Positions 25,199-33,209 of a DNA stretch of 64,000 bases are shown piece by piece. This DNA comes from Paenibacillus brevis (GTDB lineage Bacteria > Bacillota > Bacilli > Paenibacillales > Paenibacillaceae), in contig NZ_JAHLQJ010000004.1 in assembly GCF_018919145.1 (NCBI RefSeq), positions 302,606 to 366,605 on the forward strand, given 5' to 3'. Numbering within the stretch: position 1 is the stretch's first letter; each line of letters starts with the position of its first letter. The notes beneath the pieces are model-generated. The model ran no database searches. It saw only the letters and a program-made list of their open reading frames with translations, and was not told the DNA's origin. Both the position numbers and the translations under genes were made by a program.

Positions 25199-25627
25199 CT
25201 AGGCTTGAATACCTTCCTGATCCAAATAACTCTTTACTCTGATCGTAAAAGCATGCAGCAGCCCCGGCAATTCTGCGGACAAATCGTGCGCACGGCTGCG
25301 ATCCCAATCCACATAATCCTGAACGAGCGGTTTTCTTAGCCGGACCAGCCCAGTAAGCTGCAAGGCCAGCTCATGATCGATAACACGTTCATCCCGCATG
25401 ATTTCAACTATGTCCTCATAGCTGCTTGCATCCCGCATAATAAAACCATCAATTAGATAGCTGCCTACATCGGTTATGGCCTCAATAGCCAGATGCAGTG
25501 CCCGCTCCTCGGCAAACCGCAGCATTAGCCCGTTATTGTCAGCAGCTGCAGTTTCCGCTAGAACTTGAGAAATTCGGGGCAGCAGCTCCAATCTGCGCTC
25601 TATCTGACTTCGGTCAACATAATACAT
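25199..25627 (-). CDS. DUF86 (YutE/HepT-like) protein without catalytic histidine
   Basis: A 142-residue all-alpha HepT-like protein, 62% or so helical by composition, as in B. subtilis YutE. True HepT toxins carry an Rx4-6H RNase motif. Here the region reads RKPLVQDYVDW (R98, Q103, D104), with Gln at the usual His place. No MntA antitoxin gene is adjacent. A non-toxin housekeeping role fits better. AGGAGG precedes the ATG. Confidence 0.82.
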   Translation of the reverse strand: MYYVDRSQIERRLELLPRISQVLAETAAADNNGLMLRFAEERALHLAIEAITDVGSYLIDGFIMRDASSYEDIVEIMRDERVIDHELALQLTGLVRLRKPLVQDYVDWDRSRAHDLSAELPGLLHAFTIRVKSYLDQEGIQA

Positions 25628-25672
25628 CGTTGTTCGGGCCTCCTATATCAGAGAGTAGGCGAATCATTCCCA

Positions 25673-25960
25673 TCAATATTCAAAATCGACAGCAACCTGG
25701 CTTTCTCTAACCTGGGACATATGCTCGATGACCTTCTTGTGCTCGGGATGCACTTGATAGCCTTCCAGATCCTCCAGCGAATCGAATTCCGCAATGAGAG
25801 CGATGTCATAAGAACGTGCCGACTTGACGACATCAATTCCGACCTCCAGACCTCTTAGCTGCTCAACCTTTCCATTCAGTCCCCGTAATACCGAAACCGT
25901 ATGCTCGATATTTTCCGCACTCGTGTCTTTAAGCTTAAACAATACGATATGCTTAATCAT
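25673..25960 (-). CDS. Dabb (stress-responsive alpha/beta barrel) protein
   Basis: A 95-residue single Dabb domain: MIKHIVLFKLKD at the N-terminus, LEVGIDVV in the middle and ALIAEFDSLEDLEGYQVHPEH near the end, in line with the ferredoxin-like dimeric fold. Functions vary, from stress proteins to cyclases, and no specific role is clear. I start at the ATG at 25960 (AAAGGGGTG seven bases upstream), not at 25981. Confidence 0.88.
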   Translation of the reverse strand: MIKHIVLFKLKDTSAENIEHTVSVLRGLNGKVEQLRGLEVGIDVVKSARSYDIALIAEFDSLEDLEGYQVHPEHKKVIEHMSQVRESQVAVDFEY

Positions 25961-26078
25961 GGTAATCACCCCTTTGTACAAAATATATCATAACAACAAC
26001 TCCTCTTCCACCGCAGACGGCATGCACCATCCGGCAGTAGAAGAGGAGGATTGGCAGGAGATAGGACCTGTCACACCA

Positions 26079-27386
26079 TTATGCAAAAAACTTCGGCAGA
26101 TAAGCCTTATGAGCTTCCAGCAGTTCTTCCAGCAGCACCTTTGCCACCGTTACTGATGGGACCAGCGGATGATGAACCAGCGCCTGCAGGGCCAGCCCCC
26201 GGTCCCCGCTGACAGCCGCATCAATCGCAAGGCTCTCATAGGTCTTTACCGCGTGCAACAGCCCCTTAATGGTCTCAGGCACGTGCATCGGTTTCAAAGG
26301 AACAGGTCCGGCAGCGGTAACTACACAGTTAATTTCAATACTGGCATCCTCCGGCAGGAAATCATAGATCGCTCCATTTGGCACATTCAAGGTTTGGATA
26401 TCGTTCCGGCCCAGATACAGCGACTTCATCAGCTGGACGGCGGCCTCGGAATAATAGGCTCCACCCCGTTGCTCGAGCTGCTTCGGCTTCTCCTGCAAGC
26501 TCTCATCGGCGTACAGCTCGAACAGTTCCTTTTCCACGCGTCTGACCACATCGGCACGTGTCCCGTTTTTCTCGAGCGCTTCCTTCTCCTCTTGGAGCAT
26601 TTCATTTGTCATATAATAGTATTTCAAATAATATGTCGGCACCGCATGCAGGGACTGCAAAAATTCGGGATCCCAGCCTAATGTCGGTACATTCTTCGCG
26701 TTGTATTCCCCTTTTCCAGCCAGGAGCTCCGGCATTCTCTCCTTTCCGTTCACCAGTGCCGAGGTCACCCAGTGCAGGTGATTAATGCCTACAAATTCCG
26801 GGAGCACCTGATGCTCGGAGGTTCCATATGCTTCGGCCAAAGACTTCTTGAAGTTGATCGGGGAATTGCACAGTCCCACAGTTTTGACCTGCGAGTATTT
26901 TGTCACTGCCTCCGTAATCATCCCAGCCGGATTGGTAAAATTCAGCATCCAGGCGTTCGGTGCGAGCTCTTCGATATCCCTGCAAATATCCAGAATCACC
27001 GGAATGGTTCGCAGCGCCTTGAACATTCCTCCCGGTCCTGTCGTTTCCTGGCCGATCACATCATGCTTAATCGGAATATGCTCATCCCGCTTGCGGGCCT
27101 CGAGCTGACCCACCCGCATTTGAGTCGTCACATAGTCTGCGCCTTGTATCGCCTCTCTCCGATCCAGGGTCAATTCAACCTTGATAGGCAGGCCGGATTT
27201 GCGGACCATCCGCTTAGCTAGGTTCCCTACAATCTCCAGCTTCTCCCGGCCCTCTTCAATATCGACCAGCCATAGCTCCGAGACCGGCATTTCCTCATAG
27301 CCTTTAATCAACCCCTCGACCAGCTCTGGCGTATAGGATGACCCGCCTCCGATAACAGCAATTTTTATTGTTTTGCGATCCTTCAT
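26079..27386 (-). CDS. GH4 family 6-phospho-beta-glucosidase
   Basis: Cleaves 6-phospho-beta-glucosides (or related phosphodisaccharides) by the NAD- and metal-dependent redox mechanism of GH4. The 435-residue protein has the dinucleotide loop VIGGGSSYTPEL (residues 11-22), metal ligands C173 in GLCNSPINF and H203 in GINHLHW, as in ChbF/LicH-type enzymes. It overlaps the upstream kinase gene by four bases (ATGA), so the two are coupled. Together with a BadF-type kinase this suggests intracellular use of chitobiose- or cellobiose-like sugars, but no transporter is adjacent. Confidence 0.93.
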   Translation of the reverse strand: MKDRKTIKIAVIGGGSSYTPELVEGLIKGYEEMPVSELWLVDIEEGREKLEIVGNLAKRMVRKSGLPIKVELTLDRREAIQGADYVTTQMRVGQLEARKRDEHIPIKHDVIGQETTGPGGMFKALRTIPVILDICRDIEELAPNAWMLNFTNPAGMITEAVTKYSQVKTVGLCNSPINFKKSLAEAYGTSEHQVLPEFVGINHLHWVTSALVNGKERMPELLAGKGEYNAKNVPTLGWDPEFLQSLHAVPTYYLKYYYMTNEMLQEEKEALEKNGTRADVVRRVEKELFELYADESLQEKPKQLEQRGGAYYSEAAVQLMKSLYLGRNDIQTLNVPNGAIYDFLPEDASIEINCVVTAAGPVPLKPMHVPETIKGLLHAVKTYESLAIDAAVSGDRGLALQALVHHPLVPSVTVAKVLLEELLEAHKAYLPKFFA

Positions 27387-28372
27387 GACTTCAGTTCTCC
27401 CTTCCTATCCGCGATAGTTATCTTCTTCAGCCGTTCTACCACTTCATCCTGCGGCACATATCCATCCCGATCCATCGCGCTAAGCACCGCGCCAACAACC
27501 GGTTCCATTACAATACGTCGTATTCTGGCATATGGAGCCGTCTCATGGACCCGCTTCGCAAGCGATTCCCGCATGAGATCGGTTCGGCTCTTGGAGAGGA
27601 TGCTCCCGCCAAGCACCAAATCAAAGTGATCTTCCTCCATATCCAAGCGGCGGATTAAAGCCGCGGCTGCATTGCCAAGCTCTGCCCCCTGTTCTCTTAG
27701 AATCCCTTCAGCCACCGCATCTCCCGCTTCAGCCGCAATAAATACCTGCTCGGCCAGCTGCAACGGTGGTTCATAGCCTTCATCCAGCATCGCATCCAAC
27801 ACTTCAGGAATGCTGCTGAAGCCGATGCTTCTCAGGACCAGCTCCTGCAATAAAGTCTGTGGCCCTCTAAGGTCCCAGGCCCTTACCGCCGCGCGAAATG
27901 ACAGATTTGCCAGGTCCCTTCCGGAGCCTTGTCCATCACCGAACAAATAGCCGAACCCGCCATATTGCAGCTCTTGGCCGTCCCGGTTTCTGGCAGCCGC
28001 ATTGAAGCCGGTACCGCTAATGACGACGGCCCCATGCGAGGCTTGGCTGCCTGCTCGCATGGCAATCATCGTGTCACAGGCAATGTCGGTTCTGGGGTAC
28101 TGTAGCCGTGCAATCATCGGACGAAGCACTCTATAATCCGGTTCCCGGTCGGCCCCGGCCAAGCCGAAATAAGCGAAGGTGATCTCGTCTTGCCTTAAGC
28201 CGGCTTCTCTCAACGCTTGAGCGCATGCCGCTGCAATCTCATTCTCCGCATCGGCATTGGTCTGGTGGTTGCCGTTGCCGGAGATTCCTATACCGCACGG
28301 TTCTCCTCTTGCATCCACGATCAGACAATGTGTCTTGCTGCCTCCCGCATCCACGCCCATATAATAGTTCAT
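27383..28372 (-). CDS. BadF/BcrA-type ATPase, N-acetylglucosamine kinase-like
   Basis: An ASKHA-fold sugar kinase of 329 residues: phosphate-1 motif GVDAGGSKTHCLIVD at the start, ISGTGFNAAARN in the middle (phosphate-2) and LGGSILSKSRTDL (adenosine motif) near residue 270. Family members phosphorylate GlcNAc or related amino sugars. I start at the ATG at 28372, with AAGGAG eight bases away; an ATG two codons earlier is too close to the site. It is coupled to the GH4 gene. A hairpin in the 5' leader (28402-28437) may attenuate transcription. Confidence 0.88.
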   Translation of the reverse strand: MNYYMGVDAGGSKTHCLIVDARGEPCGIGISGNGNHQTNADAENEIAAACAQALREAGLRQDEITFAYFGLAGADREPDYRVLRPMIARLQYPRTDIACDTMIAMRAGSQASHGAVVISGTGFNAAARNRDGQELQYGGFGYLFGDGQGSGRDLANLSFRAAVRAWDLRGPQTLLQELVLRSIGFSSIPEVLDAMLDEGYEPPLQLAEQVFIAAEAGDAVAEGILREQGAELGNAAAALIRRLDMEEDHFDLVLGGSILSKSRTDLMRESLAKRVHETAPYARIRRIVMEPVVGAVLSAMDRDGYVPQDEVVERLKKITIADRKGELKS

Positions 28373-28401
28373 ATGCATCGCTCCTTCTTCCCCAAGCATA
28401 C

Positions 28402-28437
28402 AAAAAAGGACTAATGCATTTCCTCTGCAATAGTCCT
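28402..28437 (-). terminator. Terminator-like hairpin in the leader of the kinase/GH4 operon
   Basis: On the minus strand AGGACTA-n-TGCA pairs with TGCA-n-TAGTCCT and is followed by six T. It lies only 30 bases before the kinase start, so either transcription reads through it (attenuation) or it ends the upstream AraC transcript and the operon has an unseen promoter. Confidence 0.5.
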
Positions 28438-28650
28438 GAACTATAATATGATCTTACTGAAAATCACTGCCATCTATGTTGAATTTATGAAAGGGTAGAA
28501 ATCCACTCAAAAGCGAACGCTACGCGTTATGCTTCCGAAGTGAGGGTGTCCCATAAGTTATCACCGGGACTCCATTCGGCGAAATCTCCTGCAAGAGCGC
28601 AGCACAATGCTTTAACAGCAATAGAAACCGGATTATTGATTCTGCGTGTC

Positions 28651-28785
28651 GGGGCAACGTGTGAAGTGTGCTGTAGAAGCATCAGCGTTCGCCTTTGTGA
28701 GCGGATTTCTCCCTTGTTAGAACTTAGTCCAATCATAGAAATCCGCGAACAACAGCGATCGTAAGCACACTTCACACGTTGCCCC
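28651..28785. repeat. Large inverted-repeat element
   Basis: Outer arms are perfect 22-mers at 28651-28672 (starts GGGGCAACGTGTG) and 28764-28785. Inner arms GCGGATTTCT (28701-28710) and AGAAATCCGC (28737-28746) are also perfect. The loop is about 26 bases. It encodes nothing convincing and looks like a dispersed extragenic element. Another dyad, AACGC-TAC-GCGTT, lies at 28516-28528. Confidence 0.75.
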
Positions 28786-28816
28786 TTCTAACGCGCCTTC
28801 TTCTTTTGTCTTTGCT

Positions 28817-29719
28817 TCAACTCATAGAGGTTTTTCCTTGAAGCTTCCTGCGCATAGCGCTTGGCGGTTTACCGACGTAACGCAAGAATAGCCGGTTGAA
28901 ATTGGATAGATTCCGAAAGCCCGACTGATCGGCGATTTCCAGAATACTAAGCGAGCTCTGCTCCAGGAGCTGAACCGCGTGATCGAGCCTCAGCTGCAGC
29001 AAATAGTTCATAGGAGACATCCCCGCTGCCTGGCTAAAAAGCGCACTGAAACGGGATGGGCTGAGATGGGCTTGCTCCGCTAATTCGGAGAGAGTCCATG
29101 CACGCTCCAGATCAGATTCCATTCGCTGAATCGACTCGCGAATCATCTCCAGATGCTTGACAGCCGGGCGGAATTCCGCTGTCTCCGGCTGGCGGAAATA
29201 GCGGTGCACCTCTGCCAGCAGCAGCAGCAAACAGCCGTGCAGCACCGAATACCGTGAGCTTTGCTCTGATGGATATTCCTCCAGCATTCTCAGAATATAC
29301 TCACTTAACCTGGCATTTGCAGCTTCGATCTGATCAGCCGTGATCCTGTTCGGGAAAAGGCTTCCCGTTTGTCTGAAGGGCAGCATAATCTCCGGGTTAT
29401 ACCGATGCTCCGAGCCGACCAGAGACGGCTCGAACATGATGACGACCATTTCCAGATCCTTTCCCTCATATGCCCGATGCAGATCATGAGAATCGATCAG
29501 AAATACATCGCCCGCTGCAAACTGATATTCCTGTCCGTTGATGATATACGTCCCCACCCCGGAGGTAATGAGGTTAATCTCCAGTGCGCGATGCCAGTGC
29601 AGCCGTTGAAAGAGAGGGCTAACCCCCTTGGACATGGAGACCGTCATCGGAAATTCGCCTGGCATTTGTATGAGGTCAGGTTGAATCATCTGATATTTTC
29701 CTCCTGCGGCTTCATTCAT
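28817..29719 (-). CDS. AraC family transcriptional regulator
   Basis: About 300 residues with an N-terminal cupin sensor (LEINLITSGVGTYIINGQEY, sugar-binding type) and a C-terminal double helix-turn-helix: LSELAEQAHLSPSRFSALFSQAAG and QSGFRNLSNFNRLFLR. I start at the ATG at 29719; the frame reaches a TTG at 29758 but with no better ribosome site. It is upstream of the GlcNAc-kinase/GH4 operon on the same strand and is a likely regulator of it. Confidence 0.88.
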   Translation of the reverse strand: MNEAAGGKYQMIQPDLIQMPGEFPMTVSMSKGVSPLFQRLHWHRALEINLITSGVGTYIINGQEYQFAAGDVFLIDSHDLHRAYEGKDLEMVVIMFEPSLVGSEHRYNPEIMLPFRQTGSLFPNRITADQIEAANARLSEYILRMLEEYPSEQSSRYSVLHGCLLLLLAEVHRYFRQPETAEFRPAVKHLEMIRESIQRMESDLERAWTLSELAEQAHLSPSRFSALFSQAAGMSPMNYLLQLRLDHAVQLLEQSSLSILEIADQSGFRNLSNFNRLFLRYVGKPPSAMRRKLQGKTSMS

Positions 29720-29863
29720 GCTTGCCTCTATTAAAGCATACCCGCCAGGATGACTCAATTCTCTATTGTACGAACCCTATGAAACTAGCACACATATAGT
29801 ATAGAGTCCTCAGCGGTTTCCATTGGCTAGGACATACCATCCAATGATAAGGAGGTGATGCCC

Positions 29864-30175
29864 ATGAACGCTATGCTTTCCGGCAAGTATCGGTCCGCCC
29901 GCCGAAGTATCCGCATCTTGAGTGCAAGGATCGAGCTGCTGGAACATCGTGTGGAGCATTTGGAGGAAACCGTCCAGTCTCACGTTCTTCCTCTCCCATT
30001 AACCCGGGAACGGCTCCACAGCTTGGTCGGCACCTCCCTCACGGTCCAAGTCTTTGACCAGAAAATCCAAGGAACCTTGCTCTCTGTTCAGCCCGATTTC
30101 CTTGAATTAATGGATCAGGAGGGAAGGCGCGTCATAATCCCTGCAGAACGCATAACAGCCATCGATCTGGAGTAG
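29864..30175 (+). CDS. Small coiled-coil protein with LSm/YuzF-like domain
   Basis: A 103-residue protein of no recognised family. Residues 15-50 are a heptad-rich coiled coil (LSARIELLEHRVEHLEETV). The second half (about 55-103) reads like a short SH3/Sm-like barrel: LVGTSLTVQVFDQKIQGTLLS, then FLELMDQEGRRVIIPAERI, similar to Firmicute YuzF/DUF2642 spore-associated proteins. GGAGG lies eight bases before the ATG at 29864. Confidence 0.75.
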   Translation: MNAMLSGKYRSARRSIRILSARIELLEHRVEHLEETVQSHVLPLPLTRERLHSLVGTSLTVQVFDQKIQGTLLSVQPDFLELMDQEGRRVIIPAERITAIDLE

Positions 30176-30209
30176 CGAAGCCGCCAAGTTCGGATGCTTG
30201 CATGTCTTA

Positions 30210-30256
30210 CCCTGCAGAATCGATGCTTATTCTATTCACCTGCGGGGGCTTTTTCT
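30210..30256 (+). terminator. Possible terminator of the small coiled-coil gene
   Basis: An imperfect stem, CCCTGCAG...CTGCGGGGG, is followed by a long T-rich run. Confidence 0.5.
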
Positions 30257-30264
30257 TCTTTTTC

Positions 30265-31788
30265 CTAAGTATCCAGCAGCACTGCATTAATGCCGTTGAT
30301 GAAGGCCTGGGCACTCGCCTTGATAATGTCTGTGTCCATGGCTTTACCTGTATAGATATTGCCTTGATGCTTCAATCGAATGTGAACCCGGCCAAGCGCC
30401 TCTTTTCCCCGCGACATGCTGTTAATTTTGTAATCCAGCAATTCAACCTCCAAGCCGGTCAAGGCCCGGATCGTTCCATAAAGGGCATCAATCGGCCCGT
30501 CTCCGCTTCTGGTGTCCTCCAGACTGACCCCCTCTCTCTTCAGCTTAACGGTTGCCGTTGGAGCTTCATCGTCTGTAACGACCCGAAGCGATTCCAGCTC
30601 ATACAGCTGACTGCTTCCTTCGGACTGCTTGCGCGCTGCCGATAACAAGGCAAATACGTCATGGTCGTAGACTTCCTTCTTGTCATCTGCCATACGAAGA
30701 AAGGCGGCAAACAGCCCTTCGAATTCATCCGTAGATCCGGCATAGAAGCCCAGCTTCTCCATTACATGCTTGAAAGCATGGCGGCCAGATCTTGCGGTCA
30801 ATACGAGCTCCATGCTCTCTACTCCAACATCCTCCGGCGACATGATCTCATAGACCTCCTTGTTCTTCAGAAGACCGTCCTGGTGAATACCGGAGGAGTG
30901 GGCAAAAGCGTTCTCACCCGTAATGGCCTTGTTCACTTGAACATCCAGTCCGGTCAGATAAGTGAGCAGCCGTGAGGTTCTCATAATTTCCTTCAGATTC
31001 AGATCCGTATGACTCTGATAGAACGATTCCCTCACCTTCAGCGCCATTGCAATCTCTTCAAGCGAAGTATTTCCGGCCCGCTCACCAAGTCCGTTGATGG
31101 TACACTCCACCTTCTCGGCCCCGTTTTTTATGGCGCTAAGTGTATTCGCGGTTGCCATTCCCAGATCGTTATGACAATGAACACTGAGCATCACACGGTC
31201 ATTGAGATTCTTCAGACGTTCGTGGATCTTCCGGATTAATTCGCCAAATTCCTCCGGTACCGCATACCCAACTGTATCCGGTATATTAATGATCGTCGCT
31301 CCTGCTTTGACGACGGCCTCAATGGTCCGCCACAAATATTCGAATTCCGATCTGGAGGCATCCTCCGTAGAATACTGGACCTCGGGCAGTAGCGTACGGG
31401 CATACTTAACGGCATCTACCCCCATCTCAAGCACTGCATCTCTTGAACGGCTGAACTTCTTCTCCACATGGATATTCGAGGTGCCAAGCACGATATGGAT
31501 GAATGGATTTTCAGCCAGCTTGATGCTCTCATATACGCTGTCAATGTCATTCTTAACGGCCCTTGCAAGAGCTGTTACGGAAATACCTCTCCCTACCGTA
31601 CGTGCGATCTCTTGTACTGCTTGAAAATCACCTGCAGAGGAAGCCGGAAACCCGGCCTCAATCATATCGACATGCAATTGCTGCAATTGACGGGCGAACT
31701 CCACCTTCTGCTGTACATTGAGCTTCGCTCCCGGAACCTGTTCACCATCTCTCAAAGTCGTATCAAGCACCCAAATTTTTCGGCTCAC
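30265..31788 (-). CDS. leuA: 2-isopropylmalate synthase
   Basis: First committed step of leucine synthesis: acetyl-CoA plus 2-oxoisovalerate gives 2-isopropylmalate. The 507-residue protein has the DRE-TIM metallolyase motif LDTTLRDGEQ (residues 8-17), the HCHND metal ligand motif near 205, and a C-terminal regulatory LeuA dimer domain from about residue 390. GTG start with AGGAAGGATGAGG upstream. It is preceded by a leucine T-box leader (31863-32110), and no other leu gene follows within 1 kb, so it may be separate from leuBCD in this genome. Confidence 0.95.
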   Translation of the reverse strand: MSRKIWVLDTTLRDGEQVPGAKLNVQQKVEFARQLQQLHVDMIEAGFPASSAGDFQAVQEIARTVGRGISVTALARAVKNDIDSVYESIKLAENPFIHIVLGTSNIHVEKKFSRSRDAVLEMGVDAVKYARTLLPEVQYSTEDASRSEFEYLWRTIEAVVKAGATIINIPDTVGYAVPEEFGELIRKIHERLKNLNDRVMLSVHCHNDLGMATANTLSAIKNGAEKVECTINGLGERAGNTSLEEIAMALKVRESFYQSHTDLNLKEIMRTSRLLTYLTGLDVQVNKAITGENAFAHSSGIHQDGLLKNKEVYEIMSPEDVGVESMELVLTARSGRHAFKHVMEKLGFYAGSTDEFEGLFAAFLRMADDKKEVYDHDVFALLSAARKQSEGSSQLYELESLRVVTDDEAPTATVKLKREGVSLEDTRSGDGPIDALYGTIRALTGLEVELLDYKINSMSRGKEALGRVHIRLKHQGNIYTGKAMDTDIIKASAQAFINGINAVLLDT

Positions 31789-31862
31789 AATCCCTCATCC
31801 TTCCTGTTTTAAATTATCCTTTATGTGAAGCGGGGGCGGCTGAACCCGGAATTCAGCCAACA

Positions 31863-32110
31863 AAAAAAGCCCCGTCTCTATAGCTAGAGACGAGGCTTAC
31901 CCCGCGGTACCACTCTAATTGATTCTACGCCAAAGGCAGAATCATCTTGTTCGATGGCCATCACCATCTATCCCGATAACGGTGGAACTCCGGCATACCC
32001 TACATTGTCAGGCAGCAGTTCATAGACGAGTTCAGAATGTTGGACCTGCCGTTTTCCACCTGCCAACGGCTCTCTGCGAAAGTCCTGAATTCCTACTATT
32101 TCTAATCGCA
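31863..32110 (-). promoter_or_regulatory. T-box leader, leucine specifier, controlling leuA
   Basis: On the minus strand, an AGTA-type stem I leads to a specifier loop with GAACTCGTC (CTC, leucine codon, at 32028-32030). The T-box AGAGTGGTACCGCGGGG (31900-31916) follows, then an intrinsic terminator, AGCCTCGTCTC...GAGACGGGGCT with seven T (31863-31896). Uncharged tRNA-Leu should bind the T-box and allow read-through. Confidence 0.93.
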
Positions 32111-32136
32111 ACATTTCAATTTTGGAATTGTTATAC

Positions 32137-32165
32137 ATACTATGGCAAATTGTCGAGAATGTCAA
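32137..32165 (-). promoter_or_regulatory. SigA promoter of the leuA T-box transcript
   Basis: On the minus strand TTGACA (32160-32165) and TAGTAT (32137-32142) are separated by 17 bases, just upstream of the leader. Confidence 0.8.
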
Positions 32166-32219
32166 CCGCCCGTATTCCTTGAGCCTCGATTAGTTTTGTC
32201 ATATTCCTTCTCCTTATAG

Positions 32220-32246
32220 TTAATGTTGTTTATTCAATGTTGACTA
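32220..32246 (+). promoter_or_regulatory. Putative PadR operator, distal copy
   Basis: TTAATGTTG...TATTCAATGTTGACTA matches the PadR promoter sequence at 32838-32864 on the opposite strand at 23 of 27 positions. It lies about 55 bases upstream of the leuA -35 box. Confidence 0.45.
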
Positions 32247-32295
32247 ATTGGGTATTTTTTTCTCCCTCATAGAGGGAGAAATATGCATTGACAAA

Positions 32296-32822
32296 CTATA
32301 AAAGTTTCAAAGCTTTCTCAACAAATTCCTGCTGCTGCTTGATGATCGAAAACATATTATCGAAAACCAGCTTGACCATAGGAGGCAGCCCATGATCCAT
32401 CGCTTCGCTCTTTGCTTCCAATCCCTGTTTGATACTGGCATATTCTTCGTTCAACGTAAGGCGCTGCTGTTCCAAAGCCTGTTCGGCCTCTTCAGGGGAT
32501 AGCTTCTCATAAAAAGAGATTCCCGCGTACAGGGTGAAAGGATAAATGGCGGAAGTCACTGTCAATGCCTCGCGAACCAAGTCCTTCAGGTATGCTCTTC
32601 CTCGATCCGTAATTTTGTAAATTGCTTTTTGACGGTGTCCAGACTGTTCTATACCGCTGATCTCGACATAGCCCTCTTGATCCACTTTTTTAACGCATGA
32701 TAAATAGAGCCTATTAGCACACCGCTCCATCGTTCAGCATCCGTTGTCTGCAGCATTTGTTGAATGTCATAACCGGACATCGGCTTCATATCCAGCATGC
32801 CGAGCACAAGTAATCGTGTCAC
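32296..32822 (-). CDS. PadR family regulator joined by a -1 frameshift
   Basis: Zero frame: TRLLVLGMLDMKPMSGYDIQQ through SIYHALKK, a PadR winged helix. The -1 frame continues VDQEGYVEISG, then ITDRGRAYLKDL, and ends with a helical PadR C-terminal domain. The switch falls exactly on A_AAA_AAG (32691-32685, minus strand), the dnaX-type slippery heptamer. Together they give about 175 residues, a complete PadR. I start at the GTG at 32822, with GGAGG eight bases upstream. Without shifting, the first frame stops after about 57 residues. A one-base deletion in the A-run, or a sequencing error, is the alternative to programmed shifting. Confidence 0.75.
32685..32691 (-). other. Slippery heptamer A_AAA_AAG inside padR
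   Basis: The heptamer is in the correct phase for tandem -1 slippage: its first A is the third base of the TTA codon in the zero frame. After slipping, the next codon is GTG, which restores the PadR sequence. Confidence 0.6.
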
Positions 32823-32837
32823 TGCTTTCACCTCCAA

Positions 32838-32864
32838 TACTCAACATTGAATATTCCACATTAA
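32838..32864 (-). promoter_or_regulatory. Putative PadR operator in its own promoter
   Basis: A copy of the motif at 32220-32246 in inverted orientation, immediately upstream of the padR ribosome site. It contains the perfect 13-mer TATTCAATGTTGA. Confidence 0.45.
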
Positions 32865-32922
32865 TTATTTTGATGAATCAAGTCTCGGCCGAAAAATATT
32901 TCGAGCATACAATTTGGCATAC

Positions 32923-32948
32923 AAAAAAAGCCAGCATTTCTGCTGACT
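32923..32948 (-). terminator. Terminator after tRNA-Lys
   Basis: On the minus strand AGTCAGCA-GAAA-TGCTGGCT is followed by seven T, ten bases past the tRNA. Confidence 0.85.
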
Positions 32949-32958
32949 TTTCGAAGAA

Positions 32959-33031
32959 TGGATCGTCAGGGGCTCGAACCCTGGACCTGTCGATTAAGAG
33001 TCGAATGCTCTACCAACTGAGCTAACGATCC
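32959..33031 (-). tRNA. tRNA-Lys (CTT)
   Basis: A full cloverleaf: acceptor GGATCGT/ACGATCC, D-arm GCTC...GAGC, anticodon loop CTCTTAA (anticodon CTT, lysine) and T-arm with TTCGAGC. The top pair of the anticodon stem is mismatched (T-C). The CCA end is not encoded (bases after the discriminator A are TT), so it must be added after transcription. Confidence 0.93.
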
Positions 33032-33209
33032 ATAATATTAGCTTGTCCTGCACCATTTGTGCTTCTTCGAAATCCGGCTTTTTTAAAAGGCTGTTTTTCG
33101 AGGGGACTTTTATAGTATATCCATTTTAAAAAACAGAGTCAAGCATTATTTTTGAAAAAATGATTTGGAATAACTAACCTGCTTTTTGAGCCGGCGGAAA
33201 GCCGCCGAC

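Noticed and set aside
28527..28775. An 82-codon minus-strand ORF in the inverted-repeat element
   Set aside because: It runs through the arms of the repeat, has no recognisable domain and no ribosome site.
32260..32280. Hairpin CTCCCTC-atag-AGGGAG as a terminator of padR
   Set aside because: On the minus strand an A-run follows, not a T-run, so it is not an intrinsic terminator for padR.
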